DNA of 64,000 nt, taken from Pseudoalteromonas holothuriae. Its GTDB lineage: Bacteria; Pseudomonadota; Gammaproteobacteria; Enterobacterales; Alteromonadaceae. Below, piece by piece: positions 21,923-32,001 of the stretch (position 1 is its first letter; each line of letters opens with the position of its first letter). Position numbers and translations under genes: made by a program. The DNA is taken from contig NZ_CAMAPC010000011.1 in assembly GCF_945859825.1 (NCBI RefSeq), positions 62,001 through 126,000 of the forward strand, in the 5' to 3' direction. Below the pieces are notes generated by a model. The model saw only the letters and a list, made by a program, of their open reading frames with translations, did no database searches and was not told the origin of the DNA.

Positions 21923-22645
21923 TTACCAGTTGATTGCTTTGCCTTGCCAATCAATGTAGTCAACTTGCCCGTTAATGTCTCGAGTAGTGATTAACGTACT
22001 TAGTTGCTGTGCAACAAAGTTGGGAGTAAATAATTTCCCTTCAGGAACGTTCTTTTGAAAGGGTTTTGATAAATTGGTATCGGTTGTGCCAGGGTGAAAT
22101 AATACGCACTTGCAGTACTTGGCTCGCCTCGCTAACTCTATCGATGCCGTTTTAACTGCCATATTAAGGGCTGCTTTACTTGCTCTATATGCGTACCATC
22201 CACCGAGTTCGTTGTCGTCAATGCTAGCAACACGAGCACTTAAAAAAGTAATAACACAGCGACTCTTTGGCCCAAGCCTCTGGCCTATATATTTTAGCCA
22301 TAACATAGGGGTGATAGTGTTTGCTTTAAGTATCCAGCTTAAATAATGCTCATTGATATCTTCAAGGCGTTTTTCTGGCGAGAATGCTTCATTATGCAGC
22401 TGACCATTAAATACTGTAATACTTTGTGCGGTCTTAACGACTGTACTGAGCGATTGAGTGACTGCCTGTATCTGTTGCTCAGAATTGTCACACTGAAAGT
22501 GCTGATGGTTATCAGCTATTTTGTCGTGCACATTACGGCTAATAGTAATTAAATTATGCGCTGGAAAGCGATTGTGTTGCTCGCGTAAAAATGCGTTTGC
22601 GATGGAGCCTCCAGCACCAATTATAATAATTGTATTATCGGTCAT
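21923..22645 (-). CDS. Short-chain dehydrogenase/reductase (SDR), CsgA-like
   Basis: A 240-aa NAD(P)-dependent oxidoreductase of the classical SDR type. The nucleotide-binding glycine motif GAGGSIA occurs near residue 11, the mid-region reads FNGQLHN, and the catalytic YxxxK is YRASK (in GGWYAYRASKAAL) with a preceding ITFLSARVAS serine region. PGTTDTNLSKPF follows, as in C-factor-like SDRs of gammaproteobacteria. The substrate is unknown. Its start overlaps the last 11 nt of the upstream DUF393 gene, a sign of translational coupling, and the flavin-reductase-like gene follows after 28 nt. Confidence 0.87.
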   Translation of the reverse strand: MTDNTIIIIGAGGSIANAFLREQHNRFPAHNLITISRNVHDKIADNHQHFQCDNSEQQIQAVTQSLSTVVKTAQSITVFNGQLHNEAFSPEKRLEDINEHYLSWILKANTITPMLWLKYIGQRLGPKSRCVITFLSARVASIDDNELGGWYAYRASKAALNMAVKTASIELARRAKYCKCVLFHPGTTDTNLSKPFQKNVPEGKLFTPNFVAQQLSTLITTRDINGQVDYIDWQGKAINW

Positions 22646-23021
22646 CTGTTTTACAACCTAACTTATTGCATTGATTAGGCATTAATAGCCTTGAGACTAC
22701 CATACGATTGTTTGCAAATAGCATATAGCAGCCATCAGCCAACCATCGAATAGGTACTATACGAATGAGTTTGAGCCAGCGATGTTTCCCTACTGTTTTC
22801 CAAGCTTGATATGTTGCATCAAGGCCTAACCAAATTTTACCTTGCGAGTCTTGGAGGTGGAGTATTGTCAGTGCACGCTCTTTATCTATGTTTGGGTTAT
22901 TTAAACTAAAGTTTTCTTCATGTAAATCGACCAGCGCGATTTGGTTGTTTTTATCATGAAGCTTTAATTTGTTCATTTCTGCCACACATAAAGGGCAATG
23001 GCTATCATAAAATATTTTCAT
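22635..23021 (-). CDS. DUF393 (DCC-family) thiol-disulfide oxidoreductase-like protein
   Basis: A 128-aa protein of the DCC family, related to thioredoxin folds. The defining motif YDSHCPLCVAEM sits at the N terminus, and RWLADGCYMLFANNR matches the family's C-terminal region. Its exact function is not established. I place the start at the ATG at 23021, preceded by AGGCG; an upstream extension to 23063 has no family match. It overlaps the SDR gene by 11 nt and leads the small minus-strand operon. The divergent gene is ppc, 120 bp away. Confidence 0.85.
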   Translation of the reverse strand: MKIFYDSHCPLCVAEMNKLKLHDKNNQIALVDLHEENFSLNNPNIDKERALTILHLQDSQGKIWLGLDATYQAWKTVGKHRWLKLIRIVPIRWLADGCYMLFANNRMVVSRLLMPNQCNKLGCKTDDR

Positions 23022-23141
23022 GTCACGCCTGATAATAACTTTGATACAGTAGTTTACGGTCAACAGACAAAAATAGATCGCTCGTAAATCGATTTAATCT
23101 CGGTATAGTGAGTAGTATAAAATTTCGACAAAGGATGCATT

Positions 23142-25775
23142 ATGACTGAGCAATATCAAATGTTACGCACTAACGTTAGCATGTTGGGTGAGCTGTTAGG
23201 AAAAACAATAAAGCAAGCCCAAGGTCAAAAAGTACTCGATAAAGTAGAACAAATTCGCAAGCTGTCTAAGTCATCACGCAGTGGTAATGAACAAGACAGA
23301 GCGTTACTAATCGATACACTTCATGGATTAACAGACGAAGAGTTATTGCCTGTAGCACGTGCCTTTAATCACTTTTTAAATTTAGCAAATGTAGCAGAGC
23401 AATTTCATACCATATCAAAACAAGGGGCACCGGATGGCTCGTTAAGTGCATTAAAAAGCACGCTAACGGCGCTTAAATCACATATAAATAGCGGGCAAAT
23501 AAACTTAAATCAGGCGGCCCAAGTCATCGCTAATTTAAAAATGGATTTAGTACTAACTGCGCATCCAACAGAAGTAACCAGACGTACTATTATTAGCAAG
23601 CATGTTGAGCTGAGTGAATGTTTAAAAGCGCTTGAATTACATGAGTTAGATGATCATCAGAGTGAATACTTATTAGATAGAATTGAGCAATTAATTTGCC
23701 AAGCTTGGCATACCAACGACATTCGCGATAAACGGCCAACACCACTTGATGAAGCTAAGTGGGGGTTCGCTGTGATAGAGAATAGCCTATGGCATGCAGT
23801 CCCAGAGTTTGTAAGGCAATTTCATAGTTATAGTGAAGAGTTACTCGCGCTTAAACTGCCAGAGGATTTCTCTCCCATTACGTTTACTTCTTGGATGGGA
23901 GGAGATAGAGACGGTAACCCATTTGTAACAGCACAAGTTACACAAACCGTGTTGGATCATGGCCGTTGGATGGCGCTTGATTTGTATTATCGAGATTTAG
24001 ATAAACTCAGTGCTGAATTATCAATGCATTGCGCCAGTGCTGAGCTTAAAGAACAAGTTGGTTCACAAAGTGAACCTTATCGTTACTTATTAAAATTGTT
24101 GAAGTCGCAAGTGAGTGAAACCATATTTGCGCTTGAGCATAAAATCAAAAATGAACCCTCTAAAAAACAAGACAAAATAACGCATGTTGCGCAATTAAAA
24201 GCACCTTTGGAGCTGATTTACCGCTCCCTTTGCGAAGTTAATATGGGTGTAATTGCCAATGGCTTACTCATAGATGTCATCCGCCGGCTAAACTGCTTTG
24301 GTGTTAACTTGTGTAAGCTAGATATTCGTCAAGACTCAGCGCGCCATACTGAGGTGTTTAGCGAGTTAACTGGTTACTTGGGGCTTGGCAAATATGCCGA
24401 TTGGTCTGAACAAGATAAACAAGCATTTTTACTCGCTGAGCTAAACTCACGTCGACCGCTAATTCCAAAACACTGGCAGCCAAGTAGTAATGTGCAAGAG
24501 GTGTTAGATACCTTTGCGGTTATAGCCAACCAAGATCAACATGCGTTGGGTATTTATATTATTTCAATGGCACAAAATGCTTCGGATGTGTTAGCCGTAG
24601 AGTTGTTACTACAAGAAAGTGGCTGCAGATTTAAGCTACCTGTCGCACCACTTTTTGAAACGCTTGATGACCTTAATCGCAGCGCACATGTTATGACGGA
24701 GTTGTTTGCACAGTCTTGGTATCGACAGCACATCAACCGCAAGCAATTTGTTATGATCGGCTACTCAGATTCTGCCAAAGATGCGGGTATGATGGCTGCA
24801 GGTTGGGCACAATATAGCGCAATGGAAAAACTGGTCGATATTTGTGAGCAACAAGAAATAGAACTTATTTTGTTCCATGGACGCGGCGGTACAATTGGTC
24901 GAGGTGGGGCACCTGCTGCCCAAGCGCTGCACTCGCAACCACCAGGGTCACTTAAAAATGGTTTGCGTGTGACAGAGCAAGGTGAAATGATCCGTTTTAA
25001 GTTTGGTTTGCCCAAAGTTGCAGTGCAAAGCTTAGCCATTTATAGCAGCGCGATTATTGAAAGTAATTTACTGCCACCGCCGCAGCCGCAAAGCAGTTGG
25101 CAAGAAGTAATGGCACTTATCAGTAATGCATCATGTGAGCACTATCGAAGCATCGTACGTGAAAATTCACAATTTGTACCGTACTTTAGAATGGCGACGC
25201 CCGAAGTTGAATTAGCAAAACTGCCCCTAGGCTCTCGCCCTGCTAAGCGCAACCCCAATGGGGGCGTTGAAAGTCTTCGCGCAATTCCTTGGATTTTTGC
25301 ATGGAGTCAAAACCGTTTAATGCTACCTGCATGGTTAGGTGCTTTACAGGGCTTACAAGCTGCCGTAGATACTTACTCAGAGCAAACATTAAAAGACATG
25401 AGTGAGCAATGGCCATTTTTCAGAACGCGTTTAGAGATGTTAGAAATGGTGTTCTGTAAAGCGGATAGTTGGTTGAGTGAACATTATGAGCAAGGACTTG
25501 TCGAGGATAGCCTCAAACCCTTAGGTAATCAGCTGAGAAATGAACTTGCGCAAGCGCGAGACTTGGTACAGCGACTTGCTCCTGATTCAACACTATTATC
25601 AGCTCAACCATGGATTAAAGAATCAATTGCCTTGCGAAACCCTTACACTGATCCCCTTAATATGTTGCAGGTTGAATTATTAAATCGGGCACGCTCTGGA
25701 CAAAGTAATGATATTGATAATGCTTTAATGATTACAATGACAGGGATTGCAGCGGGTATGCGCAATACTGGGTGA
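23142..25775 (+). CDS. ppc: Phosphoenolpyruvate carboxylase
   Basis: Converts phosphoenolpyruvate and bicarbonate to oxaloacetate, refilling the TCA cycle; cytosolic, 877 aa, full family length. Catalytic landmarks are all present: H141 in [11 protein letters not shown], the [10 protein letters not shown] loop, [10 protein letters not shown], the glycine-rich [12 protein letters not shown] and the C-terminal MRNTG, which is required for activity in characterised enzymes. The ATG follows AAAGGATG, with a TATAAAAT-like -10 upstream near 23114. A GC-rich hairpin follows the stop. This is ordinary housekeeping content. Confidence 0.98.
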   Translation: MTEQYQMLRTNVSMLGELLGKTIKQAQGQKVLDKVEQIRKLSKSSRSGNEQDRALLIDTLHGLTDEELLPVARAFNHFLNLANVAEQFHTISKQGAPDGSLSALKSTLTALKSHINSGQINLNQAAQVIANLKMDLVLTAHPTEVTRRTIISKHVELSECLKALELHELDDHQSEYLLDRIEQLICQAWHTNDIRDKRPTPLDEAKWGFAVIENSLWHAVPEFVRQFHSYSEELLALKLPEDFSPITFTSWMGGDRDGNPFVTAQVTQTVLDHGRWMALDLYYRDLDKLSAELSMHCASAELKEQVGSQSEPYRYLLKLLKSQVSETIFALEHKIKNEPSKKQDKITHVAQLKAPLELIYRSLCEVNMGVIANGLLIDVIRRLNCFGVNLCKLDIRQDSARHTEVFSELTGYLGLGKYADWSEQDKQAFLLAELNSRRPLIPKHWQPSSNVQEVLDTFAVIANQDQHALGIYIISMAQNASDVLAVELLLQESGCRFKLPVAPLFETLDDLNRSAHVMTELFAQSWYRQHINRKQFVMIGYSDSAKDAGMMAAGWAQYSAMEKLVDICEQQEIELILFHGRGGTIGRGGAPAAQALHSQPPGSLKNGLRVTEQGEMIRFKFGLPKVAVQSLAIYSSAIIESNLLPPPQPQSSWQEVMALISNASCEHYRSIVRENSQFVPYFRMATPEVELAKLPLGSRPAKRNPNGGVESLRAIPWIFAWSQNRLMLPAWLGALQGLQAAVDTYSEQTLKDMSEQWPFFRTRLEMLEMVFCKADSWLSEHYEQGLVEDSLKPLGNQLRNELAQARDLVQRLAPDSTLLSAQPWIKESIALRNPYTDPLNMLQVELLNRARSGQSNDIDNALMITMTGIAAGMRNTG

Positions 25776-25793
25776 TGTGATTCTTACTATTGA

Positions 25794-25826
25794 GTTGCCC
25801 CCTTAGAACCGGGGGCAACCTTAATT
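25794..25826 (+). terminator. Hairpin terminator after ppc
   Basis: The arms gttgccccc/gggggcaac with an 8-nt loop are followed by cttaatt. The stem is strong and the T-tract weak. Confidence 0.65.
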
Positions 25827-25947
25827 GAGAAATACTTCCAAGGTATATACGGCGAAAAGGCGGCGCAATATGTACCTAGAAAGCAATAAAAAGCAGTCCT
25901 TTTTACTGGTTTTTATATGTAAACACCATCGCTTTGGATTAAAATTA

Positions 25948-25975
25948 TTGACATTGGTTCTCATTTACATAAAAT
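25948..25975 (+). promoter_or_regulatory. Predicted sigma-70 promoter with Fur-like palindrome
   Basis: TTGACA at 25948 and TAAAAT at 25970 are separated by 16 nt. The imperfect palindrome tgacattggttctca (25949-25963) overlaps the -35 and spacer and matches the 7-1-7 Fur pattern at 10 of 14 positions. It drives the STAS-like gene at 26057. The promoter call is firmer than the Fur call. Confidence 0.5.
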
Positions 25976-26056
25976 CGTCAGACTGGTTATACCAGATAGT
26001 TTTGTAAACGCAGACGAGATACATTTTTTGTTTGTTATTTTTATGTTTGAGGTCCC

Positions 26057-26425
26057 ATGACAACACTCTCTACAAGTATCACATACGATGACACAACATC
26101 ACTAATTATGATGACGTTGCGCGGTTGCGTAAGTGCAAAAGATGTCGTGCATGTGTACCAAATTGCAAATGATTATGCCAAGGCACATAACAGCTCAAAA
26201 ATTCTAATTGATTTAAGTGACGTTGAACATCGTTTTGCTGCTATCGATATTGTGGATTTTATGCCAAAAGTAGCACATTGTTTACGGGATTTTACTGTAG
26301 CTAGGGTGGTCGGCTTCGAAGGCTACATGCATGATCTATTTTTGCAAAAGGCTAAACGTTATAACGTCAATGCCGAAAATTTTGAGAATTTTAAATCTGC
26401 AAAGCAATGGTTGTGTAATTTATAG
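26057..26425 (+). CDS. STAS/SpoIIAA-like protein
   Basis: A 122-aa soluble protein with the alternating strand-helix layout of the SpoIIAA-like STAS group: an initial ITYDDTTSLIMMTLRG strand pair, ILIDLSDVEHRF as the central strand and loop, and a C-terminal FKSAKQWLC helix. Proteins of this group bind lipids or act in regulation; the precise role is unknown. It appears to be transcribed alone from a good promoter at 25948. The next gene, cdd, starts within 45 nt and could be cotranscribed. Confidence 0.65.
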   Translation: MTTLSTSITYDDTTSLIMMTLRGCVSAKDVVHVYQIANDYAKAHNSSKILIDLSDVEHRFAAIDIVDFMPKVAHCLRDFTVARVVGFEGYMHDLFLQKAKRYNVNAENFENFKSAKQWLCNL

Positions 26426-26469
26426 ATTCTGCTTAAACTGTGCTGCCATTTATCAATAATGTTTTAGTG

Positions 26470-27336
26470 ATGGCAGTATTTAATCCGCAGCAATTACAAC
26501 AACTACAAGAGCAAGCAAAGCGCACTTGCGGTTATTTTTCAAAAGCCCAGTTGAGTGAGTTGCAATCTCAATTAAATTGTAGCTTAGACTCTTTACTCAA
26601 AGCACTACTTCCTGTTGCAGCTAGCTTCTCTCAAGCGCCAATTTCGCACTTTAATGTGGGCGCAGTGGCTTATGATGAAATTACACAAAGCGCGTATTTG
26701 GGCGCTAATCTTGAGTTTTCTCATCAAGCATTAAGTTTAGTCGTTCACGCAGAGCAGTCAGCAATCAATAACGCATGGCTCAATGGGGCTAAAGAAATAA
26801 GCTTTATCGCGATTACTGATGCACCCTGCGGCTACTGTAGACAGTTTATGAATGAGCTATCAACTTCAAAGAGGTTGAGTATTATGTTGCCGACCCTGGA
26901 TACTAAGCTAACTGAGTTACTGCCCAGCTCATTTGGACCACAGGAATTAGACAACCCTGAACGATTACTTGCAAGTAATATAGTGGCAATAAAAAGCTTC
27001 TCTAGTGATATAAGCAGCAAGTTACAATCTCACCTTCAACATGCTTATGCGCCATATTCAAAGAATTTCGCTGCTGTAGAAATATGCACTCAAACGCATG
27101 GCGTATTTTATGGTCGGTATGCAGAAAATGCGGCTTATAATCCAAGCTTGTCTCCGATGCAAAGTGCATTAAGTCAGCTTGCATTGGCTGGGTTGACGAT
27201 AGAGCATGCAAATGTGGTTGAGGTTACTTTGGTACAAAGTGAAGGGTTTGAAAATCAACAAGCTGTTACAGAGGCGGTATTGGCAAGTTATAACGCAAAT
27301 ATTAAACCTAAATATGTAACCGCAAAGCTTGCTTAA
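26470..27336 (+). CDS. cdd: Cytidine deaminase, homodimeric long type
   Basis: Hydrolyses cytidine and deoxycytidine to uridine and deoxyuridine in pyrimidine salvage; about 288 aa, the E. coli-type long form with a catalytic N-terminal and a degenerate C-terminal deaminase domain. The zinc site is intact: VHAEQSA carries the His ligand and catalytic Glu, and PCGYCRQF the two Cys ligands. FNVGA in the N-terminal part binds the nucleoside. I chose the ATG at 26470; a GTG at 26440 is in frame and neither has a clear Shine-Dalgarno. Converges with udp, which acts on its product. Confidence 0.95.
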   Translation: MAVFNPQQLQQLQEQAKRTCGYFSKAQLSELQSQLNCSLDSLLKALLPVAASFSQAPISHFNVGAVAYDEITQSAYLGANLEFSHQALSLVVHAEQSAINNAWLNGAKEISFIAITDAPCGYCRQFMNELSTSKRLSIMLPTLDTKLTELLPSSFGPQELDNPERLLASNIVAIKSFSSDISSKLQSHLQHAYAPYSKNFAAVEICTQTHGVFYGRYAENAAYNPSLSPMQSALSQLALAGLTIEHANVVEVTLVQSEGFENQQAVTEAVLASYNANIKPKYVTAKLA

Positions 27337-27351
27337 TTATAAGCACCATCA

Positions 27352-27376
27352 TATGGCCTCTAAATAAGAGGCCATA
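27352..27376. terminator. Bidirectional terminator between cdd and udp
   Basis: The 10-bp arms tatggcctct/agaggccata with a 5-nt loop lie between the convergent genes. A/T runs flank the stem on both sides, so it can serve both strands. Confidence 0.75.
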
Positions 27377-27385
27377 AATTCGAGT

Positions 27386-28141
27386 TTATTTAAGTAGTAG
27401 TTCAGCAGCTTTAATAACCACAGCTACTGAGTCATGCTCAACCTTGTCGTGATCAACTGTTGGGATCTCTTGCCTAGTTCTATTAACCAGTACACCCGCA
27501 ACGCAAGCTGCTTTTAGCCCTAAAGATGCGCACATAGTAAATAATGTGGCAGATTCCATCTCATAGTTCATCACGTTTAGCTTTTGCCATTCTTCGCAGC
27601 TACCTTGATACGCTTTGCTGACATAACCAGAGTAGGTATCGTATCGCTCTTGCCCCGGATAAAAGGTGTCACTGGATGCTGTGATACCCACGTGGTGTGC
27701 TATATCTAGTTCTTCACAGGCATTAACCATAGCTTGAGTACAATGAAAGTCTGAAACAGCAGGGTAACTTAGGGGCGCAAAATGTTGGCTGGCACCATCT
27801 AATCGTACAGATGCGGTGCTCACGAGTACATCACCTTCGTTTATATGAGGCTGAATAGCACCCGTTGTACCAATACGTAAGAATGTACGCACACCTAGTT
27901 GTGCTAGTTCTTCGACAGCAATTGAGGTTGATGGGCCGCCAATGCCTGTGGAGCAAATTACAACAGATTGATTGTTCAGTGTTGCTCTGTAAACATGAAA
28001 CTCACGAGTTTGCGCTAAACAGATAGGGTCGCTTAGTTTATGAGCTATGCGTTTTGCACGTTCAGGATCGCCCGGTACAATCGCCAGAGTTGCACCGTTA
28101 AGTGCTTTTTTATCTAGCCCTAAATGAAATACCTTATCCAT
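27386..28141 (-). CDS. udp: Uridine phosphorylase
   Basis: Phosphorolysis of uridine to uracil and ribose-1-phosphate; 251 aa, normal length, cytosolic hexamer in the family. Motifs: [12 protein letters not shown] (phosphate site), [10 protein letters not shown], the conserved [11 protein letters not shown], and [13 protein letters not shown] residues here read [10 protein letters not shown] (ribose binding). It acts directly after cytidine deaminase, which lies convergent across the shared terminator. The start ATG is preceded by AAGGTTTAC. Confidence 0.96.
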   Translation of the reverse strand: MDKVFHLGLDKKALNGATLAIVPGDPERAKRIAHKLSDPICLAQTREFHVYRATLNNQSVVICSTGIGGPSTSIAVEELAQLGVRTFLRIGTTGAIQPHINEGDVLVSTASVRLDGASQHFAPLSYPAVSDFHCTQAMVNACEELDIAHHVGITASSDTFYPGQERYDTYSGYVSKAYQGSCEEWQKLNVMNYEMESATLFTMCASLGLKAACVAGVLVNRTRQEIPTVDHDKVEHDSVAVVIKAAELLLK

Positions 28142-28296
28142 AGTAAACCTTATTTTTATCTAAAGCGTAATGTTTGTTATTACTGGCCTTAAAGTACAGG
28201 ACAGATGTCCGATTTAAGGCTCATAACTGTTTGTCTACTTGCATCTTTTGCTGTGATCTTCTAAACCTAAAGTGTAGCAATATAAGAGGACTTATT

Positions 28297-29076
28297 ATGC
28301 CAGCATCTCCACCTATCGATAAAAATAATGAATTTGCACGTTGTTTTGAAAGTAACAAAATTGACACCTTCGCCGCTTTCCATTGGCTGGCACTGGCCTT
28401 TAAAGATATGGCCAGGGCTCCAATGTTAAGCCTAATATACGGTTTAGTCTTTACCATCATTCCTGCCACTATAATGTGGTTTGTGTATCAATCTGGCACC
28501 CATTTAGTGATTTTACCTGCTGTTGTTGCGTTTGCGCTAATAGGGCCTGCTTTTGCGGCGGGACTGTACGATGTTGCTTGGGAGTTAGAAAAAGGCCACA
28601 AACCCACTCTGCGCCATAGCTTAAAATCGATGTTTCGCAACCCAGCAGGAGAGTGGGGTTTTGCCATTTTGTTGATGGTAATCATGATAGTTTGGATGCG
28701 TTTGGCAGCACTTATTCATGCACTTTACCCTAATGTAGCAAATCCAACTTTTGAACAATTGTCCGCTTTTTTAACATTGGGTAGTATAGTTGGTCTAATA
28801 GTTATGGCTGCGGTGTTTGCCATATCTGCATTTACGCCACAGATCATGATGGAGAGAAGAGTTGATATTATGACTGCGGTAATAAGTTCAATACACGCAG
28901 TTAAAACAAACGTCAGCGCAATGATGGTATGGTGTATGCTCATTGTACTGCTGGTATTAATCGGGTTTTTAACAGGCACAGCTGGGTTTATTATTATTAT
29001 GCCTTTACTAAGTTATGCCAGTTGGCATGGGTATATTGCAATTATCAAAACTAAAAAGCCAAGAGAGTATGAGTAA
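28297..29076 (+). CDS. DUF2189 integral membrane protein
   Basis: A 259-aa inner-membrane protein of the DUF2189 family, with about six hydrophobic segments after a soluble N-terminal stretch. The typical family region WLALAFKDMARAPMLSLIYG is followed by membrane segments and by VAWELEKGHKPTLRHSL, a conserved cytoplasmic loop. Function is unknown. I chose the ATG at 28297 because AGAGGA stands ten bases in front; an extension back to 28174 is open but has no family match. It is divergent from udp and followed by a hairpin. Confidence 0.87.
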   Translation: MPASPPIDKNNEFARCFESNKIDTFAAFHWLALAFKDMARAPMLSLIYGLVFTIIPATIMWFVYQSGTHLVILPAVVAFALIGPAFAAGLYDVAWELEKGHKPTLRHSLKSMFRNPAGEWGFAILLMVIMIVWMRLAALIHALYPNVANPTFEQLSAFLTLGSIVGLIVMAAVFAISAFTPQIMMERRVDIMTAVISSIHAVKTNVSAMMVWCMLIVLLVLIGFLTGTAGFIIIMPLLSYASWHGYIAIIKTKKPREYE

Positions 29077-29106
29077 TCTGTAACTATTCATTTGTTGTGA
29101 ATATAA

Positions 29107-29143
29107 AACCACGGCGCTAAAATGCTCTAACAGCGTCGTGGTT
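29107..29143 (+). terminator. Hairpin after DUF2189 gene
   Basis: The 12-bp arms aaccacggcgct/agcgtcgtggtt with one mismatch have no T-tract. The rest of the 308-bp gap to the next gene shows nothing further recognisable. Confidence 0.5.
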
Positions 29144-29384
29144 GACTTTATGAACGACCATGTTATACCTCCTGAAAGTTCATGTTTATCACTGCGCGAC
29201 TCATTTATATTAATCGTTATTTTCTAGATAACCTTATGTTTTTAAATGACTTATTTTTACTTGAACTATTTGGTTTGCCAATTCTTGATTTGATATAGCA
29301 AGTGCAAATATTGCTTTCTTACTTTGGTTAAAAAATTTAGTCAGCGCATGATTATGCAAGAGTCGTTATCTTTGGAGGTTTTAA

Positions 29385-30497
29385 ATGGCAATTACAAAAC
29401 AACAATTTATACACAAACTTGAGCACTGCTTATGTCCTCCAGGGGATGGCGTATTTACTGTTAATACAGCAAAAGAACGAAAAGACGCCTTGAGAACTAA
29501 ATTGTATGGTCAAACTGAAGGCGTCGATGCGCTTTGGAAAACGTCGTTAACAGATATTGAGCAAAGTGAACATAAAGCAGTTATTTTGGGGATCAGTTCA
29601 GATTGTGGTGGTGGTATTTTAAGAGGTGCGAATTGGGGACCCTTGTTCCTGCGCTCTACGCTGATAGAGCAGCATCCTCAGGTAAATGCCTTTGATCTTG
29701 GTGATGTGCGTGTTATTCCGCATTTGTTACATGATAAATACTTAAACGACGCCACAATAAGTAATTGCCAAAAAGCACTTTACCAAAATAGTAACAGCGA
29801 TTATTACGTATCGCCGTTATCTATTACTGAAGATGTGTGTGATGGTTTTTATCAGCAACACCCAAATAAAGGCATCTTTGGTATTGGTGGTGATCACTCT
29901 ATAAGCTACCCACTCACAAAGTCCTACCTTAAAGCTAAGCGAGATGAAGGTAAACGTACTGCTATTATTCATTTTGATGCCCATACAGACCTGCTTGTGG
30001 AACGGTTAGGAATTGATTTGTGTTTTGGTTCATGGTGTACACATATCTTGGAGTTTTTACCAGCCCCTCACCACTTGATCCAGTTTGGTATTCGTTCAAG
30101 CGGTAAAGATAAAGCTCATTGGGAGTCAACGTTTGGTGTTAAGCAACATTGGGCCCACGAAATTCGTGAACAAGGTGCAGATGCGATTGTAAAACAAGTA
30201 ATAGCGCAACTAAAAACAGACAATGTTGATGAACTTTATGTGAGTTTTGATATTGATGCGTTAGATGAAGAGTTTGCTTCTGCAACTGGCACACCTGAGG
30301 GCAATGGTATGACACCAGATGAAGCACTAACCATTCTTCGAGCACTGCGTGAGGAATTTCCAATTACAGGCGCTGATATGATGGAGATAGCGCCGTTTAC
30401 TGATAGCTCTTTAGTCGGGCAGACAAGCTCAGAAACAACGTTGCGTGAAGGTGCAAAGATATCTGCATTTTTAATTGATGCTATGAATAACGCGTAA
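29385..30497 (+). CDS. Arginase/agmatinase/formimidoylglutamase-family hydrolase
   Basis: A manganese ureohydrolase, 370 aa. The binuclear metal motifs are present in order: GIGGDHSIS, HFDAHTDLL and SFDIDALDEEF. The long N-terminal part with GGGILRGANWGP resembles the formimidoylglutamase-like members of marine gammaproteobacteria, which would give glutamate and formamide in histidine breakdown. No other hut genes lie nearby, so the substrate (formimidoylglutamate, arginine, agmatine or another guanidine) is open. The ATG follows TTGGAGG. A strong terminator follows, so the gene is a single unit. Confidence 0.85.
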   Translation: MAITKQQFIHKLEHCLCPPGDGVFTVNTAKERKDALRTKLYGQTEGVDALWKTSLTDIEQSEHKAVILGISSDCGGGILRGANWGPLFLRSTLIEQHPQVNAFDLGDVRVIPHLLHDKYLNDATISNCQKALYQNSNSDYYVSPLSITEDVCDGFYQQHPNKGIFGIGGDHSISYPLTKSYLKAKRDEGKRTAIIHFDAHTDLLVERLGIDLCFGSWCTHILEFLPAPHHLIQFGIRSSGKDKAHWESTFGVKQHWAHEIREQGADAIVKQVIAQLKTDNVDELYVSFDIDALDEEFASATGTPEGNGMTPDEALTILRALREEFPITGADMMEIAPFTDSSLVGQTSSETTLREGAKISAFLIDAMNNA

Positions 30498-30515
30498 TCG
30501 TAACTTATTGCGCAT

Positions 30516-30546
30516 AAAACGGCAGCGAGATCACGCTGCCGTTTTT
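30516..30546 (+). terminator. Rho-independent terminator after arginase-family gene
   Basis: The arms aaaacggcagcg/cgctgccgtttt with a 6-nt loop are followed by TTTT, 19 nt after the stop. Confidence 0.92.
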
Positions 30547-30620
30547 GTATAAATACTGTGCTAATCATAGCAAATAAGCTATATTTTCTTTTAGTTCACA
30601 TGGTTACAGGTAGTTATTGA

Positions 30621-31316
30621 ATGCGAGTATGGTTTATGGTTTTGAGCTTTGTTTGTGTTGCTACACAGGCCAATACGCTTAATATCATGACAGAGGAGTT
30701 TCCTGATTTTCAATATACCAATAAAGATGGAAAGTTTATTGGTTCGGCAGTTGAAAAGGTTAAAGCTGTTTTAGACAAAGCAGAAATTGACTATGTCTTT
30801 AGCATTAATCAATGGTCAGTAACTTACAATGCGGTACAGCGTAATTCTAATAGCTGTATTTTTTCTATTGCTCGCTCTGAACCTAGAGAAGCGCTATTTG
30901 ACTGGGTATTTCCTATTAGTCGCTTTACTACGTCATTTTATGGGCTAAGATCTCGCTCTTATGCAATTAATAAGTTAGATGATGTTAAACAGTATAAGAC
31001 CGCAGTAATAAGACAAAACTTTAGTCACTTATATCTAAATGATCATGGTTTTGAGGAAGACCAACATCTCATTATGATTTCCAGTTTTGATAAAGTTTTT
31101 GAATTACTCACAACCAGAAAAGGCTTGGTTGATTTAGTGATCCTGAGCGATGTTCAATTTGATCACAAAAGTAAAACTCAAAGTGCGACACTTCTTTTAG
31201 AAAAAAAATATACGTTATCAAATCTTGGTGCGCAGCTTTACTTTGCATGTAACAAAAAACTAGCACCAAAAATTAAAGAAAAAATTATTGACGCATACAA
31301 TGCGCTTTACAAATAA
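30621..31316 (+). CDS. Periplasmic substrate-binding-like protein (SBP_bac_3 type)
   Basis: A 231-aa protein with a signal peptide (about 1-17, ending TQA) and a single periplasmic binding fold starting LNIMTEEFPDFQYT and including GSAVEKVKAVL and SIARSEPREALFDWV, typical of family 3 solute-binding proteins. There is no permease or ATPase nearby, and no sensor kinase domain. It resembles the many orphan family-3 proteins of Pseudoalteromonas-like genomes, whose ligands are unknown. The downstream VF530 gene is convergent, ending 19 nt away. Confidence 0.8.
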   Translation: MRVWFMVLSFVCVATQANTLNIMTEEFPDFQYTNKDGKFIGSAVEKVKAVLDKAEIDYVFSINQWSVTYNAVQRNSNSCIFSIARSEPREALFDWVFPISRFTTSFYGLRSRSYAINKLDDVKQYKTAVIRQNFSHLYLNDHGFEEDQHLIMISSFDKVFELLTTRKGLVDLVILSDVQFDHKSKTQSATLLLEKKYTLSNLGAQLYFACNKKLAPKIKEKIIDAYNALYK

Positions 31317-31334
31317 ATAGATGGGCTGCTTATG

Positions 31335-31577
31335 CTACTTTTTTATAGTGGGCCAAACAAAACCATGAAATGTATCTAGATAAAGCTGTTCTACCTTTTC
31401 TCTTGCCCACGGGGTTTTTCGAAGAAACTTTAAGCTTGATTTAACACTAGGATCATGTGTAAAACAGCGAACGTTGATTATTTCTCCCATTGCTTGCCAG
31501 CCAAGTTCTTGCTCTAGCTTTATGATAATGTCTTCTAGTTTTACACCATGTAGTGGGTTGTTTGGCTGTTGTGTCAT
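31335..31577 (-). CDS. VF530 family DNA-binding protein
   Basis: An 80-aa protein matching the VF530 family very well: [13 protein letters not shown] near the start and [27 protein letters not shown] in the middle (given in parts, a highly conserved block). The family has a small helical fold and DNA-binding activity has been reported for it; its cell role is unclear. I chose the ATG at 31577 with GAG nine bases upstream; a TTG six codons earlier is less likely. It may share a transcript with the DUF1496 gene upstream, 23 nt away. Confidence 0.9.
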   Translation of the reverse strand: MTQQPNNPLHGVKLEDIIIKLEQELGWQAMGEIINVRCFTHDPSVKSSLKFLRKTPWAREKVEQLYLDTFHGFVWPTIKK

Positions 31578-31600
31578 GAAATTACTCAAACGCAAAAGCG

Positions 31601-31891
31601 TTATTTTACCCTGATTGTCTTTACTGGGTCTAGCCTGATGGGTCGTCCTTGTTCATTTGCTCTTTGCCAAACTAATTGGCTTTGTGGCTGATTTTCATAT
31701 TTGTGACTACAAATAAAAAGCAGATCGAACTGCTTGATAAGTGCGCCTTCGCTGTATTGTGCACCTTGATACCAACACACCCTTTGTGGAGTTTCTAATA
31801 AAGTCACTTTTTCATGATGCGAATCAACTGCAAAGGTGCAAGTTGCTGTTAAAAATAAAGCAGTTAAGTATATATAAACAAGTGATTTCAT
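31601..31891 (-). CDS. Small exported DUF1496-like protein
   Basis: A 96-aa protein with a signal peptide (about 1-21, ending TFA). The mature part contains [17 protein letters not shown] and LLFICSH, fitting the short DUF1496 pattern of C-Y-Y, YS.GA and a second Cys. The two cysteines could form a disulfide in the periplasm. Function is unknown. GGGAG precedes the ATG. It is probably cotranscribed with the VF530 gene. Confidence 0.75.
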   Translation of the reverse strand: MKSLVYIYLTALFLTATCTFAVDSHHEKVTLLETPQRVCWYQGAQYSEGALIKQFDLLFICSHKYENQPQSQLVWQRANEQGRPIRLDPVKTIRVK

Positions 31892-32001
31892 GGCATAACT
31901 CCCAGAGTTGGCTAATCTATAAAATAACGCAGCTTTAATTGCGCTATGTAAACACTATATCGGTAACTATAACAAGATTAAAAGAAAATAAGGGGATCGC
32001 A

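Noticed and set aside
25825..26007. A 60-codon ORF after ppc
   Set aside because: It overlaps the promoter of the next gene and starts inside the tail of the ppc terminator; no domain or ribosome binding site.
28174..28296. N-terminal extension of the DUF2189 protein
   Set aside because: The extension has no family similarity, and AGAGGA supports the ATG at 28297.
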